Shown here piece after piece: positions 34,949-45,179 of a stretch of DNA of 64,000 nt. Numbering within the stretch: the stretch's first letter is position 1; every line of letters begins with the position of its first letter. The notes below the pieces were generated by a model. That model was not told the origin of the DNA and searched no databases. It saw only the letters and a list, made by a program, of their open reading frames with translations. The translations under genes were made by a program, and so were the position numbers. The DNA comes from JAFGLZ01 sp964622545. Lineage in GTDB: Bacteria; Planctomycetota; Phycisphaerae; UBA1845; JAFGLZ01. The stretch is taken from assembly GCA_964622545.1 (NCBI GenBank), contig CAZUQM010000010.1, forward strand, positions 119,169 through 183,168, read 5' to 3'.

Positions 34949-37348
34949 TCACGGCAGCGGCGCCCGCTGGTTGCCGATCGCCTCGCTCGTTCGCAGGTAG
35001 CGGTCGTAGAGCCGTACCACGCCCAGCTTGCCCTTGAACGATGGTGCGATGCGAAGCTGCTTCGAGCCGTTGATGTCGCCCAAGCTCGCGTTGAACCGCC
35101 CCCATCCGAACGGCCGTGCCGCCCCGCCGTCGCAGAGCTGCTCGTCGACCACGACCGTGATGATCTTCGGCCCGCCGTCGACGATGAACGTGACGCGATG
35201 CAGCGTGCCGGTCTCGAGCAGCCCGGGATCGCAGTCCCAGGTCGCCTCGCGCTGACCGTCGCTCAGCGAGATGCCGACCGCTTCGTTGGCCGTGGTCTGC
35301 ACGGTGATGCCCTTGCCGGCCTCATCGCGTGCATCGAGCAGGACCTGGCCGACCGACAGGTCGTCAAACCGCACCGCCAGGTCGATCGCCAACCCGCCGC
35401 GTCCGAGGTGCGGCAGCTTGGGCATGGCAGCCGTCTTGGTGGCAAGGGCCTTGCCGCTGAGCTCCAGTACGAGCCCCTCCTTCGCGACGGTCTTGACCTC
35501 GTGCTGTGCCCAGACGGCCTCGAACAGCGTCGCGTCGATCTCGTGCACGCGGGCGATGCTCTTCTGCGTCTCGGTGATCCAGTATCGGCCGTCCTCCTCG
35601 ATCAGGTCGGGGTAGCTCATCCGGACCGACGGCTCGGGATCGTAGAACAGGATCTCAGGCTGCGACCAATGGATCTTACCGTCGATCTCCCGGCCGCCGC
35701 AGATCCAGGCCGGGTTGCGATCCTTGAACGTCTTGCCGCCGTGGTTGTGCATCCAGAACAGGTATCGCCCGTTGTGCGTCTTCCAGATCCGCGGGCACGC
35801 TCGCGGGTGCTTGAACAGGCGCCCACCCGGCGTGTAGCTGGCCTTGACGGGCGTCGTCCACGTGTGGGCCCCGTCTCGCGAGTAGCAGCAGGCCGGGTGC
35901 CCCGTTGTCGTGCGGTACATGCAGAACAGGTGCCCCGGTCTGCTAAGCGGCACGAGGTTCTGCTCGGACTGGATGCTGCCCAGCTCCGGCGAGCGAATGC
36001 CGACGTCGCCGTCCGGCAGCAACTGCCAGACCAGCTTGTCGACGTCGGGCTCGGTCAGCACGTTGTCGCTTCGAAAGACCCACCCCTCCGACTCGTCGAG
36101 CATGTACTTGCCGATCTTGGTGAACGCCAGGTAGGCCGTGCCCGCCTGCGTGATCGGCTTGCCGATGCCCCACAGGATCTGCACCTTGCCCTGGTAGTCG
36201 TTGTTGCGGTCGACCTTCGTCACGCGGACGGGTAGCCGATAGCGCTGCTTCGACCAGCTCCGACCGCCGTCGTCGGAGTACCGGTAGCAGTACCAGCCGA
36301 GCATGTCGGCGCGGACGTTCTTGCGCTTGCCGACGTAGTTGATCCGCTCGCCGTTGTAGTCGTAGAAGGCGTAGACGCGCCCGCTCGGCGTGATCAGCGG
36401 CATGACCCACGAGGCCTCCGGCCCGTCGGCGGGCTCGATGTCGACCGGGTCGCTCCACGTCCTGCCCCGGTCGCGGCTGATCGTCGAGACGACGTGCTGA
36501 CCCCCCTGCCCCTCATGCCCCGTGCCGGTCGTCATCGTGCAGAGCCAGTGCCCCTGCTTGGTGATGACGACGTACGGCTGATCGCAGTAGCCCTCGTCGG
36601 GTATCACACGTCCGGTGCGGATGTTTCGCCAGTCGCGCGCCGGCGGCGGCGCGGCGCCCGGGCACAGTGCCCGGATCTCGCTCTCGGCCAGGGCGCGTCC
36701 GGCGATCATCACCTCGTCGATGGCCCCCTTCAGATAGCGCGTCCCGTCCTCGCGCCCGACGACCTGCTGGGGCAGCTTGATGGCCGGTACCTTGTCGCGG
36801 ATCGTGTCGTTGCAGGCCAGCACGCCATTGTGGTAGAGCTCGAAGCGGCCGTCCTCGGCGTCGGCCACCACGGCGATGTGGTGCCACGCCCCGTCGGCCA
36901 GGTAGGCGCTGGTGAGCCGACCCCGGGCCTTCTTGCCGAGGTGCAGGTACACATCGACCACGCCCGCCTTGAACGACACGTGCAGCATGCCCGGATCCCA
37001 GGCGTCGCTCGTGACGAGGCCCGCGAACCCCTTGGGCGCATACGCGGGTGCCACGCGAAGCCAGAACGCGACGGTGACCGCTGCATGCTCGCCGAGATCG
37101 CCCAGGGCGACGTAGTCGTCCTTGCCGTCGAACCGCAGGGCCTTGCCCTTCGCTCCGTCGCAGGTCGTCGCACCGTGGACGGTGGCCGCGGGGCCCGCGC
37201 CGACGCCGGCGACCCTGCCGTCGGAGACGTCGTCGAAGGGCCAGTGGCCGAGGACACCGACCGACGCGGCCTGAACATGAGGCGTGGCGCCGAGCGCGGC
37301 GAGGGCAACCAGGAGTGTGGCGAGCAGCATGATCGGTCGTCGTGGCAT
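34949..37348 (-). CDS. Secreted LamG plus Asp-box (sialidase-like) protein
   Basis: A 799-residue exported protein. ATG 37348 is chosen because AGGGG lies about six bases upstream and a signal peptide follows (PRRPIMLLATLLVALAALGA). A LamG/concanavalin-type domain spans about 30-230 (HWPFDDVSDG, AWHHIAVVADAEDGRFELYH, GAIDEVMIAGRALAESEI). The rest is a six-bladed propeller of the exo-sialidase type with Asp-box motifs SRDRGRTWSDP, SDDGGRSWSK and SRDGAHTWTTP. A second beta-sandwich segment ends the protein. It probably releases or binds sugar residues of an external glycan; true sialidase activity is not implied, since many planctomycete proteins of this type have other or unknown targets. Confidence 0.85.
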   Translation of the reverse strand: MPRRPIMLLATLLVALAALGATPHVQAASVGVLGHWPFDDVSDGRVAGVGAGPAATVHGATTCDGAKGKALRFDGKDDYVALGDLGEHAAVTVAFWLRVAPAYAPKGFAGLVTSDAWDPGMLHVSFKAGVVDVYLHLGKKARGRLTSAYLADGAWHHIAVVADAEDGRFELYHNGVLACNDTIRDKVPAIKLPQQVVGREDGTRYLKGAIDEVMIAGRALAESEIRALCPGAAPPPARDWRNIRTGRVIPDEGYCDQPYVVITKQGHWLCTMTTGTGHEGQGGQHVVSTISRDRGRTWSDPVDIEPADGPEASWVMPLITPSGRVYAFYDYNGERINYVGKRKNVRADMLGWYCYRYSDDGGRSWSKQRYRLPVRVTKVDRNNDYQGKVQILWGIGKPITQAGTAYLAFTKIGKYMLDESEGWVFRSDNVLTEPDVDKLVWQLLPDGDVGIRSPELGSIQSEQNLVPLSRPGHLFCMYRTTTGHPACCYSRDGAHTWTTPVKASYTPGGRLFKHPRACPRIWKTHNGRYLFWMHNHGGKTFKDRNPAWICGGREIDGKIHWSQPEILFYDPEPSVRMSYPDLIEEDGRYWITETQKSIARVHEIDATLFEAVWAQHEVKTVAKEGLVLELSGKALATKTAAMPKLPHLGRGGLAIDLAVRFDDLSVGQVLLDARDEAGKGITVQTTANEAVGISLSDGQREATWDCDPGLLETGTLHRVTFIVDGGPKIITVVVDEQLCDGGAARPFGWGRFNASLGDINGSKQLRIAPSFKGKLGVVRLYDRYLRTSEAIGNQRAPLP

Positions 37349-37447
37349 CGTCATCCCCTTTCCGCGATGAGGGTTGGGCCGCGTAACGCGTGGTGGGCAA
37401 CTATCGGTGCTAGGGATGGCGCGTGTCAAGCACAGAGGGTGAGGTGC

Positions 37448-38137
<690 letters not shown>

Positions 38138-38168
38138 GATAGGTTCCAGGGGCCCGATCCCCCTCCTC

Positions 38169-38206
38169 GGGTGGCCCATCGCTTCAGCGGTGGGGGACAT
38201 GAATCC
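38169..38206. repeat. Dispersed palindromic repeat, family 1, copy D (reverse orientation)
   Basis: GGGTGGCCCATCGCTTCAGC, then GGTGGGGGACATGAATCC, is the reverse complement of copy B with only two differences over about 33 bases. It lies between the sensor kinase stop and the response regulator start. Confidence 0.8.
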
Positions 38207-38344
38207 GGGCAAAGACTCGCGTTCTCTCGCATAAACCATGCCGCATCACGTCTGAAGCCATGAAACACCCCCCGTAGCAGAGGCGCGGTCCGCCAAGCTG
38301 TTCGTGGCACCCGGAAGGTGCGGTGGTGGTTGCATGACGTCGCG

Positions 38345-40345
38345 CTAATTCGTGGTCGCAGCAGCGGCGGTCGGTAACCGGACGGTAAACGTGCTGCCCT
38401 GGTCCGGAGCGCTGTCGACGGATACGCGTCCCCCGTGGGCCTCGACGATGTACCTGACGATGCTCAGGCCCAGCCCGCACCCCTCGGCCCGCCTCGAGAG
38501 GCGATCATCGACCTGGTAGAATCGATCGAACACACGCCGGGACTCCCGTCGCGACAGGCCGATGCCGTTGTCGCTGACGGACACGTACACCGCCGGCCCG
38601 GGACCGCCCGACGAGCCAGCCGAGCCGTCCATCGGTCCGGCGAAGGCCCGCACCGCGATCTCCTTGTGATCATCCGTGTATTTGTGGGCGTTGTCCAGCA
38701 GGTTGATCAGCACGCCCACCAGGGCGTCGCGGTCTCCGTAGATCTGCGGCAGGCCCGGCTCGATCTCGACGTCCAGCCGGCATTCAGGGGCCTCGAACCG
38801 GTCGCCAACCGCCTCGACCGCCAGGCCGATGATGGCGTCGACCGCCACGTGCTCGAACACGAACTGCCGCTTGCCCCGCTCCATCCGTGAGAAGGTCAGG
38901 AAGTTGTCGATCAGCCGGCTGAGCCGCGCGTTCTCCCTGGCGATCAGCTGGACGTACTCGCGGGCGTGACCTTCGTCGGTGATGCGCCCGGACAGTAGCG
39001 TATCGGCCAGGACCCGCATCGAGGATAGCGGCGTCTTCAACTCATGGCTGACGGTTGCGATGAGCTCGTTCTTCAGTCGCGTCAGGCGCCGCTGCCGGCC
39101 GATCTGCCAGGCGATGAGACCGGCCACGAGGCACAGACTGCCGGTGACGAGGATACCCGTCCACCGGTAGACGGCGATCCGGCGGCTGGCGGCCTCGGCG
39201 AATGGATCGTCGCCGCTGAGGTTCAGGATGAGCGTCCACCCCTGGAACGGTGCTTCGAGGGGCATGGAGAGGAACGCATCCGCGCGGTCCTCGTCGCAGC
39301 TTGGCGACAAGAGGGTGATGCGGCTCCTTGACGTGAAGTTCAGGATCCGAACCACGGAGAAGATCTCATAGAGGAAGGCTCGAAAGCCCTCCTCACGCCA
39401 GAGCATACAGGCGTGTCCGTCGGGCGTAGAGAGCCAGTAGATGCCGCTTGCGGGGTCTTGCCCGATCGAGCCTGGCGGCGGGCGATCCGCCATACTGGCC
39501 AGGAACTCGATGGCGAGGTCTTCCGTCTCGAGGCACCGTTTGAGCTGATCGCCGGGCTTGAGCTGGATGAGCTTGCGCAAGAGAAAACGGCGCTGGCTCG
39601 AAGGGATCATCGTGCCATCGACTTCACCGGAGACGAGGGCCTTTTCGAGCTGCCGGGCAACCGCGGTAGAGTCCGGGTGCGAGGCGTTCTGCATCAGCTC
39701 GAGCGCGCGGAGCCGGGCATCTAGGACGATGAGTCGGCCGCGCAAGTCTCGCACCTCGTGGTACGTGGACCATGCGAGCTTCCTGGACAGCACGTGGATG
39801 GCGTCGTTCGTCCGACCGGCCTTGACCAGGCAGCGGGCTTGGGCGCGAAGGGCTTCGGCCGACACGCGCTCGTTTGCTGTCTCCTTGGCGATCGTACCAT
39901 AGGCCTTAGCGGCGGCATCGTGGTTGCGCTGCTCGAACTCGAGATGCTCAGCGACCGTCCACGACGCAGGCCGGGCCGGTAGGGTTGTCGGGGCGGGGGT
40001 CGGTCTAGGATAGACCACCGAGCCATCCGGCCCGTAGAGGATTGCAGAGCCCACGACGAACACATCGGAAAGAGTCCTCAACGTCTCTTGAGGACCATCT
40101 TGCAGCGTCCCCAGCTGGTCCCCCACAATCTCCGGCAGCTTTTGGAGGCCAAAGGCATAGAGCTCGAGGTCGGCCTGACACGCATCGACCAGCCGTTGAC
40201 GGACGGCGAGGCGCTCGTTCTCCATGGCCTCGGTCATGAACCACAGCACACAGGCCGTGGGGATCATCACCGCCAGCAGCAGCAAGACGAAGACGAGTCG
40301 GGCGCCGCGCGCCCGACCCGTCAGGTATCGGTTCGGTCTGGCCAT
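38345..40345 (-). CDS. Membrane sensor histidine kinase
   Basis: A 666-residue sensor. A first span at about 16-37 and a second at about 390-412 (GILVTGSLCLVAGLIAWQIG) bracket a large extracytoplasmic region of about 350 residues. That region contains helical, TPR-like segments (AAAKAYGTIAKETANERVSA, NDAIHVLSRKLAW). The dimerisation helix follows the second span directly, without a HAMP domain, and carries His434 (TVSHELKTPLSSMR). The ATPase domain shows INLLDNAHKYT, SDNGIGLSRRE and GCGLGLSIVRYIV. It should phosphorylate the PhoB-like regulator encoded next. ATG 40345 with AGGTGAG just upstream is used; the frame is open further but the extra residues look untranslated. Confidence 0.93.
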   Translation of the reverse strand: MARPNRYLTGRARGARLVFVLLLLAVMIPTACVLWFMTEAMENERLAVRQRLVDACQADLELYAFGLQKLPEIVGDQLGTLQDGPQETLRTLSDVFVVGSAILYGPDGSVVYPRPTPAPTTLPARPASWTVAEHLEFEQRNHDAAAKAYGTIAKETANERVSAEALRAQARCLVKAGRTNDAIHVLSRKLAWSTYHEVRDLRGRLIVLDARLRALELMQNASHPDSTAVARQLEKALVSGEVDGTMIPSSQRRFLLRKLIQLKPGDQLKRCLETEDLAIEFLASMADRPPPGSIGQDPASGIYWLSTPDGHACMLWREEGFRAFLYEIFSVVRILNFTSRSRITLLSPSCDEDRADAFLSMPLEAPFQGWTLILNLSGDDPFAEAASRRIAVYRWTGILVTGSLCLVAGLIAWQIGRQRRLTRLKNELIATVSHELKTPLSSMRVLADTLLSGRITDEGHAREYVQLIARENARLSRLIDNFLTFSRMERGKRQFVFEHVAVDAIIGLAVEAVGDRFEAPECRLDVEIEPGLPQIYGDRDALVGVLINLLDNAHKYTDDHKEIAVRAFAGPMDGSAGSSGGPGPAVYVSVSDNGIGLSRRESRRVFDRFYQVDDRLSRRAEGCGLGLSIVRYIVEAHGGRVSVDSAPDQGSTFTVRLPTAAAATTN

Positions 40346-40445
40346 CTCACCTCGTGCGCTGGATGGTCCCTTTGCCGCGGACTCTGTCGCGGACGAGCAA
40401 CTACCGACACCCCGATCGGTCGGCTCCGCAAAATCCTGCAGACTG

Positions 40446-41669
40446 TCAGGGGTCGCTCGTCTTCTCACTGCCGGTCTTCGCCGCACCCCACGCCCGCTTG
40501 GCCGCGTCGTTGATCTGCTTGACGCGTTGGGCCATGTCCTCGGGGATCGGCGTCGGCTTGCCGTCGGCGCCCTTGGTAGCGAACGCGATGATGTACCACT
40601 TCACCGGAACGCGCTCGGGCGTCTTGAAGTTGCGATGGCTCGGGCTGTTGACGCCGACCCAGTAGACCTTGCCCGGCTGGAGCTGGACCGGCAGCGTGCA
40701 GACCTCGCGCGCGTTGTCATAGTGGATCTTGCCGGTCACCTTGGGATACGTGTCGCCACCGCCCGTCCACGACCAGCTCCGGTCCATCATCTCACGGTCG
40801 AACTCGACCGTGATCGCCTTCAGATCGGGCGAGACCGCGTTGTCCAGCGGCTCGGGCACGGTCTTGACCACGACGGGCCCGGCGTCGCGAGGTTCTGAAC
40901 GGACCTGTCTGGCGGCCGGCTCGGCGGCAGCCTCACCGTTGATCTGCTTGGCTCGGGCAAGGCGATCCTCCGGCAGCGGCGTGGGCTTGCCGTCTTTGCC
41001 CTTGGTGGCGAAGAGGATGGCGTAGCGTTTCGCCGGCACGCCATTGTGGCCACGGAAATTGCGGTGGCTCGGGCTGTTGATGCCGACCCAGTAGACCTTG
41101 CCCGGCTCGAGCCGAACCGGCAGCGTGCATGTCATCCGCGTCTTGTCGTAAGTGGGCCGCTTACCCCGTGGGATCTTCGGGAACGTGTCGCCGCCGCCCG
41201 TCCATGACCAGCTTTTGTCTGTCATAGGCCGGTCGAAGGTTACCGTGATGGCGTCGAGGTCCGGTGGGACGTCCGTGGCGAGGGTGGGCGGATTCGTGGC
41301 CAGCACGATGGGCGGGCCGTCGAGCCGGGCATTGAGCTTGGCCAGGGCCGAGCGTGCCTTGACGAGCATGGCCTGCGTGCTGCCGGTATCCGAGAGGACC
41401 CGCGCGAAGGCCGTGGCCGACTTGGCGTCGTCGCCTTTGCGTTGATAGCACATGGCCAGCCGGAACTGGGCCTGGGCCACGACAGGTTGCTGAGCCTGAT
41501 CGGCCGCGAGGATCTGACCGTAGATCTGGATGGCCTTGTCCAGATCGCCCACGGTCTCTTCGGTGTAGATGCCCTTTTCCAGCAGCTCGGCCGCCGACTC
41601 CGATCGCGCCGCAGGACAGACGGCCAAGCCCAGCAAGACGGCCCACAGACAGACGTTCGTGCGACGCAT
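40446..41669 (-). CDS. Exported TPR protein with two tandem Ig-like (Big_5 type) domains
   Basis: A 407-residue protein with a signal peptide (NVCLWAVLLGLAVCPAARSE). Residues about 25-115 are TPR-like (DKAIQIYGQILAADQAQQPV, AQFRLAMCYQRKGDDAKSAT). Two near-identical domains of about 115 residues follow. Each has DLxAITVxFDR, SWSWTGGGDT, a basic or aromatic stretch, KVYWVGxNSPSHRNF, and IxFATKGxDGKPTP(L/I)PED ending in KQIN. Their similarity indicates a recent internal duplication. The fold is probably an Ig-like sandwich as in Big_5. GGGAGG seven bases before the ATG fixes the start. The sensor kinase gene follows after 100 bases, so this may supply or modify its extracytoplasmic signal. Confidence 0.85.
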   Translation of the reverse strand: MRRTNVCLWAVLLGLAVCPAARSESAAELLEKGIYTEETVGDLDKAIQIYGQILAADQAQQPVVAQAQFRLAMCYQRKGDDAKSATAFARVLSDTGSTQAMLVKARSALAKLNARLDGPPIVLATNPPTLATDVPPDLDAITVTFDRPMTDKSWSWTGGGDTFPKIPRGKRPTYDKTRMTCTLPVRLEPGKVYWVGINSPSHRNFRGHNGVPAKRYAILFATKGKDGKPTPLPEDRLARAKQINGEAAAEPAARQVRSEPRDAGPVVVKTVPEPLDNAVSPDLKAITVEFDREMMDRSWSWTGGGDTYPKVTGKIHYDNAREVCTLPVQLQPGKVYWVGVNSPSHRNFKTPERVPVKWYIIAFATKGADGKPTPIPEDMAQRVKQINDAAKRAWGAAKTGSEKTSDP

Positions 41670-41965
41670 AGCGTGTCCTCCCTTGATCGCTGGTCCCCCG
41701 TTCGTTCCTACGGCAAGTCTACACCACGCATGTCACCGAATTGTCACCGGCTGTTGCGAATCTCTTACGATTGATCGCGCGGCGATCTCAACATGGCCCC
41801 AGCCGTCCCCAGAATCTTGCAACCCTTTGGGCAGGAATCGGCTCGCACAATCATCCAAAAGGATTAGTTGCCGCGGCTCAACCCGCCGCTTGTGTTTGGG
41901 CGGTTTCGCCGGCATCATGTGGCCGCCACACGCCGCTGACGAACCTGTCGCCAGGAGGACCCACC
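41670..41965. other. Divergent intergenic region upstream of the MetE-C-like gene
   Basis: In 296 bases between the Ig-like protein gene and the methyltransferase gene no riboswitch (SAM, SAH or cobalamin) could be recognised by eye. AGGAGG at 41953-41958 is the ribosome binding site of the plus-strand gene. No clear promoter was seen. Confidence 0.4.
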
Positions 41966-43168
41966 ATGTTTACCCTCACCAAGGATCTGACCCTGCCGTC
42001 CACCGTGACCGGCTCGTGGCCGCGCCCGAGATGGTTCGACGTCAGCATGTGGGGTCGCCCGCTCGATACGTGCATGCTCGACGTGCACTTCCGCGAGAAG
42101 TACCAGGACGCCCTCTCGGTCGTCATCAGCGAGCAGGAGCGCGCCGGCCTCGACATCGTTTCGCACGGGGATTACCACTGCGACGAGGACTACGCCGGCC
42201 GATCATGGCATCACTACCCGCTTCAGCGCTGGACCGGCTTCGAGGGCGACTACCTCCAGGACGAACAGACCGTCGCGTCGTGGCTGAAGTACCCGCCCGG
42301 CACGCTGCTCAACGAGATCTACACCGGTTGGCGCTGGCCGCACGTGGTCGACAAGATCGAGCACCGCCCGCTCGCCTACCCGAAGATCTGGCGGATGTGC
42401 CAGGCCCGGGCGACCAAGCCCGTGCGCTTCGGCACGGTGTGCAGCCAGGTGATGGGCCTCTTCCTCGACATCCACACCGACACGTACAAGGACAAGCGCG
42501 AGGTCGTGTGGGACATGGCCGTCGCGATGAACACCGAACTGCTGGCCCTCCGCGATGCCGGCTGCCAATGCATCCAGATCGAGGAGCCGACGCTGCACTT
42601 CATGGCCAACTCGCTCGGGAAGGAGCACGACGAGGTCCGCTTCATGATTGAGGCCTTCAACCGCGAGGTCGAGGGGCTCGACGACGTCGAGATCTGGATC
42701 CACACCTGCTGGGGCAATCCCAACATGCAGCGGGTGATGGACGACGTGAGCTACGAGGCCTCGCTGGAGCTGTACATGAACGAGCTCCGCGGCGACGTCT
42801 GGACCATTGAGACCAAGGAGAACGAGCAGGCCATCGTGCCGCTGCTGGAGCGGTTCAAAGAGGCCTCGGCCAAGAAGATCGCCCTCGGCGCGGTCAGCCA
42901 CCGCACGCTCCAGGCCGACCGGCCCGAGGACGTGGCCGCCGAGATCCGCAAGGCCATGAAGCACATCCCGCCCGAGCGGCTGATCGTGACCAGCGACTGC
43001 GGTTTCGGCCGCCAGGGCTGCAACCGCGAGATCGCGTTTTACAAGGCCACGGCCATCGCCCAGGGCTGCAACATCGTCCGCAAGGAGCTGGGCCTGCCGA
43101 CGACGTACGTGCCCGCCGCCGACCCGAAGCTCCAGACCGACGTCTTTCCGAAGGCGTGTTGTGGGTAG
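41966..43168 (+). CDS. MetE C-terminal-like (cobalamin-independent methionine synthase family) protein
   Basis: A 400-residue cytosolic protein corresponding to the catalytic C-terminal half of MetE, the TIM barrel that transfers methyl groups onto a thiol at a zinc site. Signature segments are LPSTVTGSWPRP at the start, GLDIVSHGDYHCDEDYAGRS, IQIEEPTLHF, IWIHTCWGNPNMQ and VTSDCGFGRQGCNRE; the Cys in the last and the His/Cys in HTC and related positions are the expected zinc ligands. The N-terminal MetE half is missing, as in many archaeal-type or core MetE proteins. The methyl donor is therefore uncertain and could be methylcobalamin or another methyl carrier. AGGAGG lies seven bases before the ATG. 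It is a single gene. Confidence 0.85.
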   Translation: MFTLTKDLTLPSTVTGSWPRPRWFDVSMWGRPLDTCMLDVHFREKYQDALSVVISEQERAGLDIVSHGDYHCDEDYAGRSWHHYPLQRWTGFEGDYLQDEQTVASWLKYPPGTLLNEIYTGWRWPHVVDKIEHRPLAYPKIWRMCQARATKPVRFGTVCSQVMGLFLDIHTDTYKDKREVVWDMAVAMNTELLALRDAGCQCIQIEEPTLHFMANSLGKEHDEVRFMIEAFNREVEGLDDVEIWIHTCWGNPNMQRVMDDVSYEASLELYMNELRGDVWTIETKENEQAIVPLLERFKEASAKKIALGAVSHRTLQADRPEDVAAEIRKAMKHIPPERLIVTSDCGFGRQGCNREIAFYKATAIAQGCNIVRKELGLPTTYVPAADPKLQTDVFPKACCG

Positions 43169-43328
43169 TTGACGTGGTTGGGTGAGCTCGCTTCCGGCAT
43201 CACGTCATCAGGTTGACGTCCCTCGCCCGGCGCTTCCCGCCGGCGACAACGCTTCTCTCAGACGTTCCATAAGAGGTGCCGCAGTCGACGGAAATCCGCT
43301 ATAACGTCTGCTTGGCCGTGATGATCCC

Positions 43329-44372
43329 ATGGACGCCGGTGTGATGAAGAAGTTGCGACGATGGTTGACGGCGCGCGTATCGGAGCGGGCTGTTGCCTGC
43401 GCGCCGTGGCTGAGCGACACCGCTATCGATTCGGCGGAGAAGGTGCTGGCCTGGGCGGGGCCGTGGGCTCCAAGGATCAACACGATCGTGGCCGACAACA
43501 TGCGTTCGGCAGGTCTGTACTCAGCCAAGGCCCATCGAGAGTACTTCCGGCTCGTAGCTGCACAGCTGTCCACATGGATGCATATCTTTCGTCACGCGCG
43601 GACGGACCCCGCCCTGTTGCCGGGTCAGATCCGGCCGGAGCTTGCCCAAAGGGTGGAGGCTCGGGTCTGTGTGGATGCCTCGATGGCTCGACTCAAGGAG
43701 CAGGCGGGTCGGGGCCAAGGCGCGATTCTTCTGACCATGCACGGGGCCGAGTTCCCCCTGTGGCTCCTAGCCATCGATCGGGAGACTCCGATCACTGTCC
43801 TTGGCCGACACTCGAAAGACGCCAGACGACAGAGAATGAAGGAGCTGTGGCGTCGCTCGACGGGGCTCGATCTCCTGGCAGAGCCTTCGTACGGTCGAGC
43901 CGGCGATCGTTTGGCAAAGATGACCCGGGCTCTCGACAAAGGGCGCGTGGTCGTGGTGGCCGCGGACTTGGTCCGGAAACGGGACCAGGGCAAGCCGGTG
44001 CGCTTCTTCGACCGGGAAATCCATCTTGCAAGTGGAGCGGCGGTGTTGGCTCTGCTCACCGGAGCGCCCCTGATGAGGCTCGACGCCCAGCGCGCGGATG
44101 GAAGGACGTGCCTGAGCTTCCACGGCCCGTTTACCGGGCAGGTGGATCCATGGGATCCCGAGGTCCGAGAGGCCGCGATCATCGAACGCCTCCAGTGGTG
44201 GGCGGATGCTCTCGAAGCCTTTGTGCGAAGGGATACGCCGCTGTGGTACTTCTGGGGAGACAAGCGCTGGAGCCATGTCTTCCGCGGCGATGCTCGCTAC
44301 GTCCGCTTCTTAGAGGAACAGGACAGGCGCAGACGGGATGTCGCCGCCCACATACCACGCCCTACTTCATGA
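43329..44372 (+). CDS. Lipid A acyltransferase-like protein (LpxL/HtrB family)
   Basis: A 347-residue protein with the general layout of LpxL/HtrB-type lysophospholipid acyltransferases: NTIVADNMRSAGLYSAKAHR, a central ILLTMHGAEFPLW, VLGRHSKDARRQRMKELWRR, and VVVVAADLVRKRDQGKPV near a substrate loop. The catalytic HX4(D/E) box is not canonical: His is followed by G-A-E-F-P, so the acid is at +3 rather than +5. The activity is therefore in doubt. It likely sits on the inner face of the membrane. It starts a three-gene run (acyltransferase-like, CPBP protease, small TM protein) with 12-base and overlapping junctions. An internal ATG at 43344 is an alternative start. Confidence 0.7.
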   Translation: MDAGVMKKLRRWLTARVSERAVACAPWLSDTAIDSAEKVLAWAGPWAPRINTIVADNMRSAGLYSAKAHREYFRLVAAQLSTWMHIFRHARTDPALLPGQIRPELAQRVEARVCVDASMARLKEQAGRGQGAILLTMHGAEFPLWLLAIDRETPITVLGRHSKDARRQRMKELWRRSTGLDLLAEPSYGRAGDRLAKMTRALDKGRVVVVAADLVRKRDQGKPVRFFDREIHLASGAAVLALLTGAPLMRLDAQRADGRTCLSFHGPFTGQVDPWDPEVREAAIIERLQWWADALEAFVRRDTPLWYFWGDKRWSHVFRGDARYVRFLEEQDRRRRDVAAHIPRPTS

Positions 44373-44384
44373 CGGTGTCGCTCC

Positions 44385-45179
44385 ATGCTCGCTCTATCAC
44401 TCCTGCTCATGGTGGCCCTGATCATGTGGGCCGGCAACGCACTCCTCCTGAGCTTGTCGGGCCAGCCGGTCAGGGTGCGCGTGACGGCCTCGGGCCTGTC
44501 GCCCAGGCTCCGGCAGGTCAATCGCGTCGTCGCGAACGCGACCATCCTGGGAGCGCTGCTGGCCTATCCGGTCCTGCGCGGCACGACGCCATGGGGCCAT
44601 TACCGCGGTCTGCTGCCGACGGACGATCGGGTCTGGCAGGTCGTCTTCGGCTTCGGTGGGGCCCTGTGGTTTCTCGGCTTGATGTACCTGGCCTGGACGG
44701 TCACGGGCAACGTGCGGTTCAGCCGGCGGCGGTCGTGGCCGCGGACGCTGCGACGCCTGCTCACCGTGCCGCTCTCGGCCGTCCTGGGCGCGCTCGTCGA
44801 GGAACTGCTCTTTCGCGGGATGCTGCTGGCGGACCTGTTGGCCTGGCTGCCCACCGGCCCGGCGGTGGCCGTGGGCGCGATCGGCTTCGCCGGGGCGCAC
44901 TACGTCCGGCGCGTCAAGCGGACGTGGACGTTTCCGGCCCATCTGACGCTCGGCCTGATGCTGTGCCTGACGTTCGTCTGGACGGGGTCGCTCTGGCTGG
45001 GCGTGGGGCTTCACGCCGGCGGCATCCTCATGACGCTAGGACCGAGGCCGTTCATCCGCTATACCGGCCCAGCGTGGCTGGTCGGCGAGAGCGTCTTTCC
45101 CTACGCGGGCGTCGTGGGCGTTGCCGCGCTGATCGTCTTGACGTTCACGATGGGCGTGACGTACGGAGGGCTTGGCTGA
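44385..45179 (+). CDS. CPBP-family intramembrane metalloprotease
   Basis: A 264-residue polytopic membrane protein with about seven hydrophobic spans. Motif 1 is EELLFR (E139, E140, R144), motif 2 is FAGAHY with His172, and motif 3 is GVGLHAGG with His210. These match the glutamate and histidine metal ligands of CAAX protease/bacteriocin-processing (CPBP) enzymes. Family members cleave or process membrane-linked peptides; the substrate here is unknown. It lies between the acyltransferase-like gene and a small membrane protein gene, whose ATG overlaps its stop (TGATG), so the three are translated together. Confidence 0.88.
   Translation: MLALSLLLMVALIMWAGNALLLSLSGQPVRVRVTASGLSPRLRQVNRVVANATILGALLAYPVLRGTTPWGHYRGLLPTDDRVWQVVFGFGGALWFLGLMYLAWTVTGNVRFSRRRSWPRTLRRLLTVPLSAVLGALVEELLFRGMLLADLLAWLPTGPAVAVGAIGFAGAHYVRRVKRTWTFPAHLTLGLMLCLTFVWTGSLWLGVGLHAGGILMTLGPRPFIRYTGPAWLVGESVFPYAGVVGVAALIVLTFTMGVTYGGLG

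Noticed and set aside
41670..41965. A SAM, SAH or cobalamin riboswitch before the MetE-C-like gene.
   Set aside because: None of the conserved core elements could be found by eye.
43361..45178. An open frame of over 600 codons overlapping the acyltransferase-like and protease genes in another frame.
   Set aside because: The two genes in the other frame show family motifs. Only the last part (from 45179) of this frame is a real gene.
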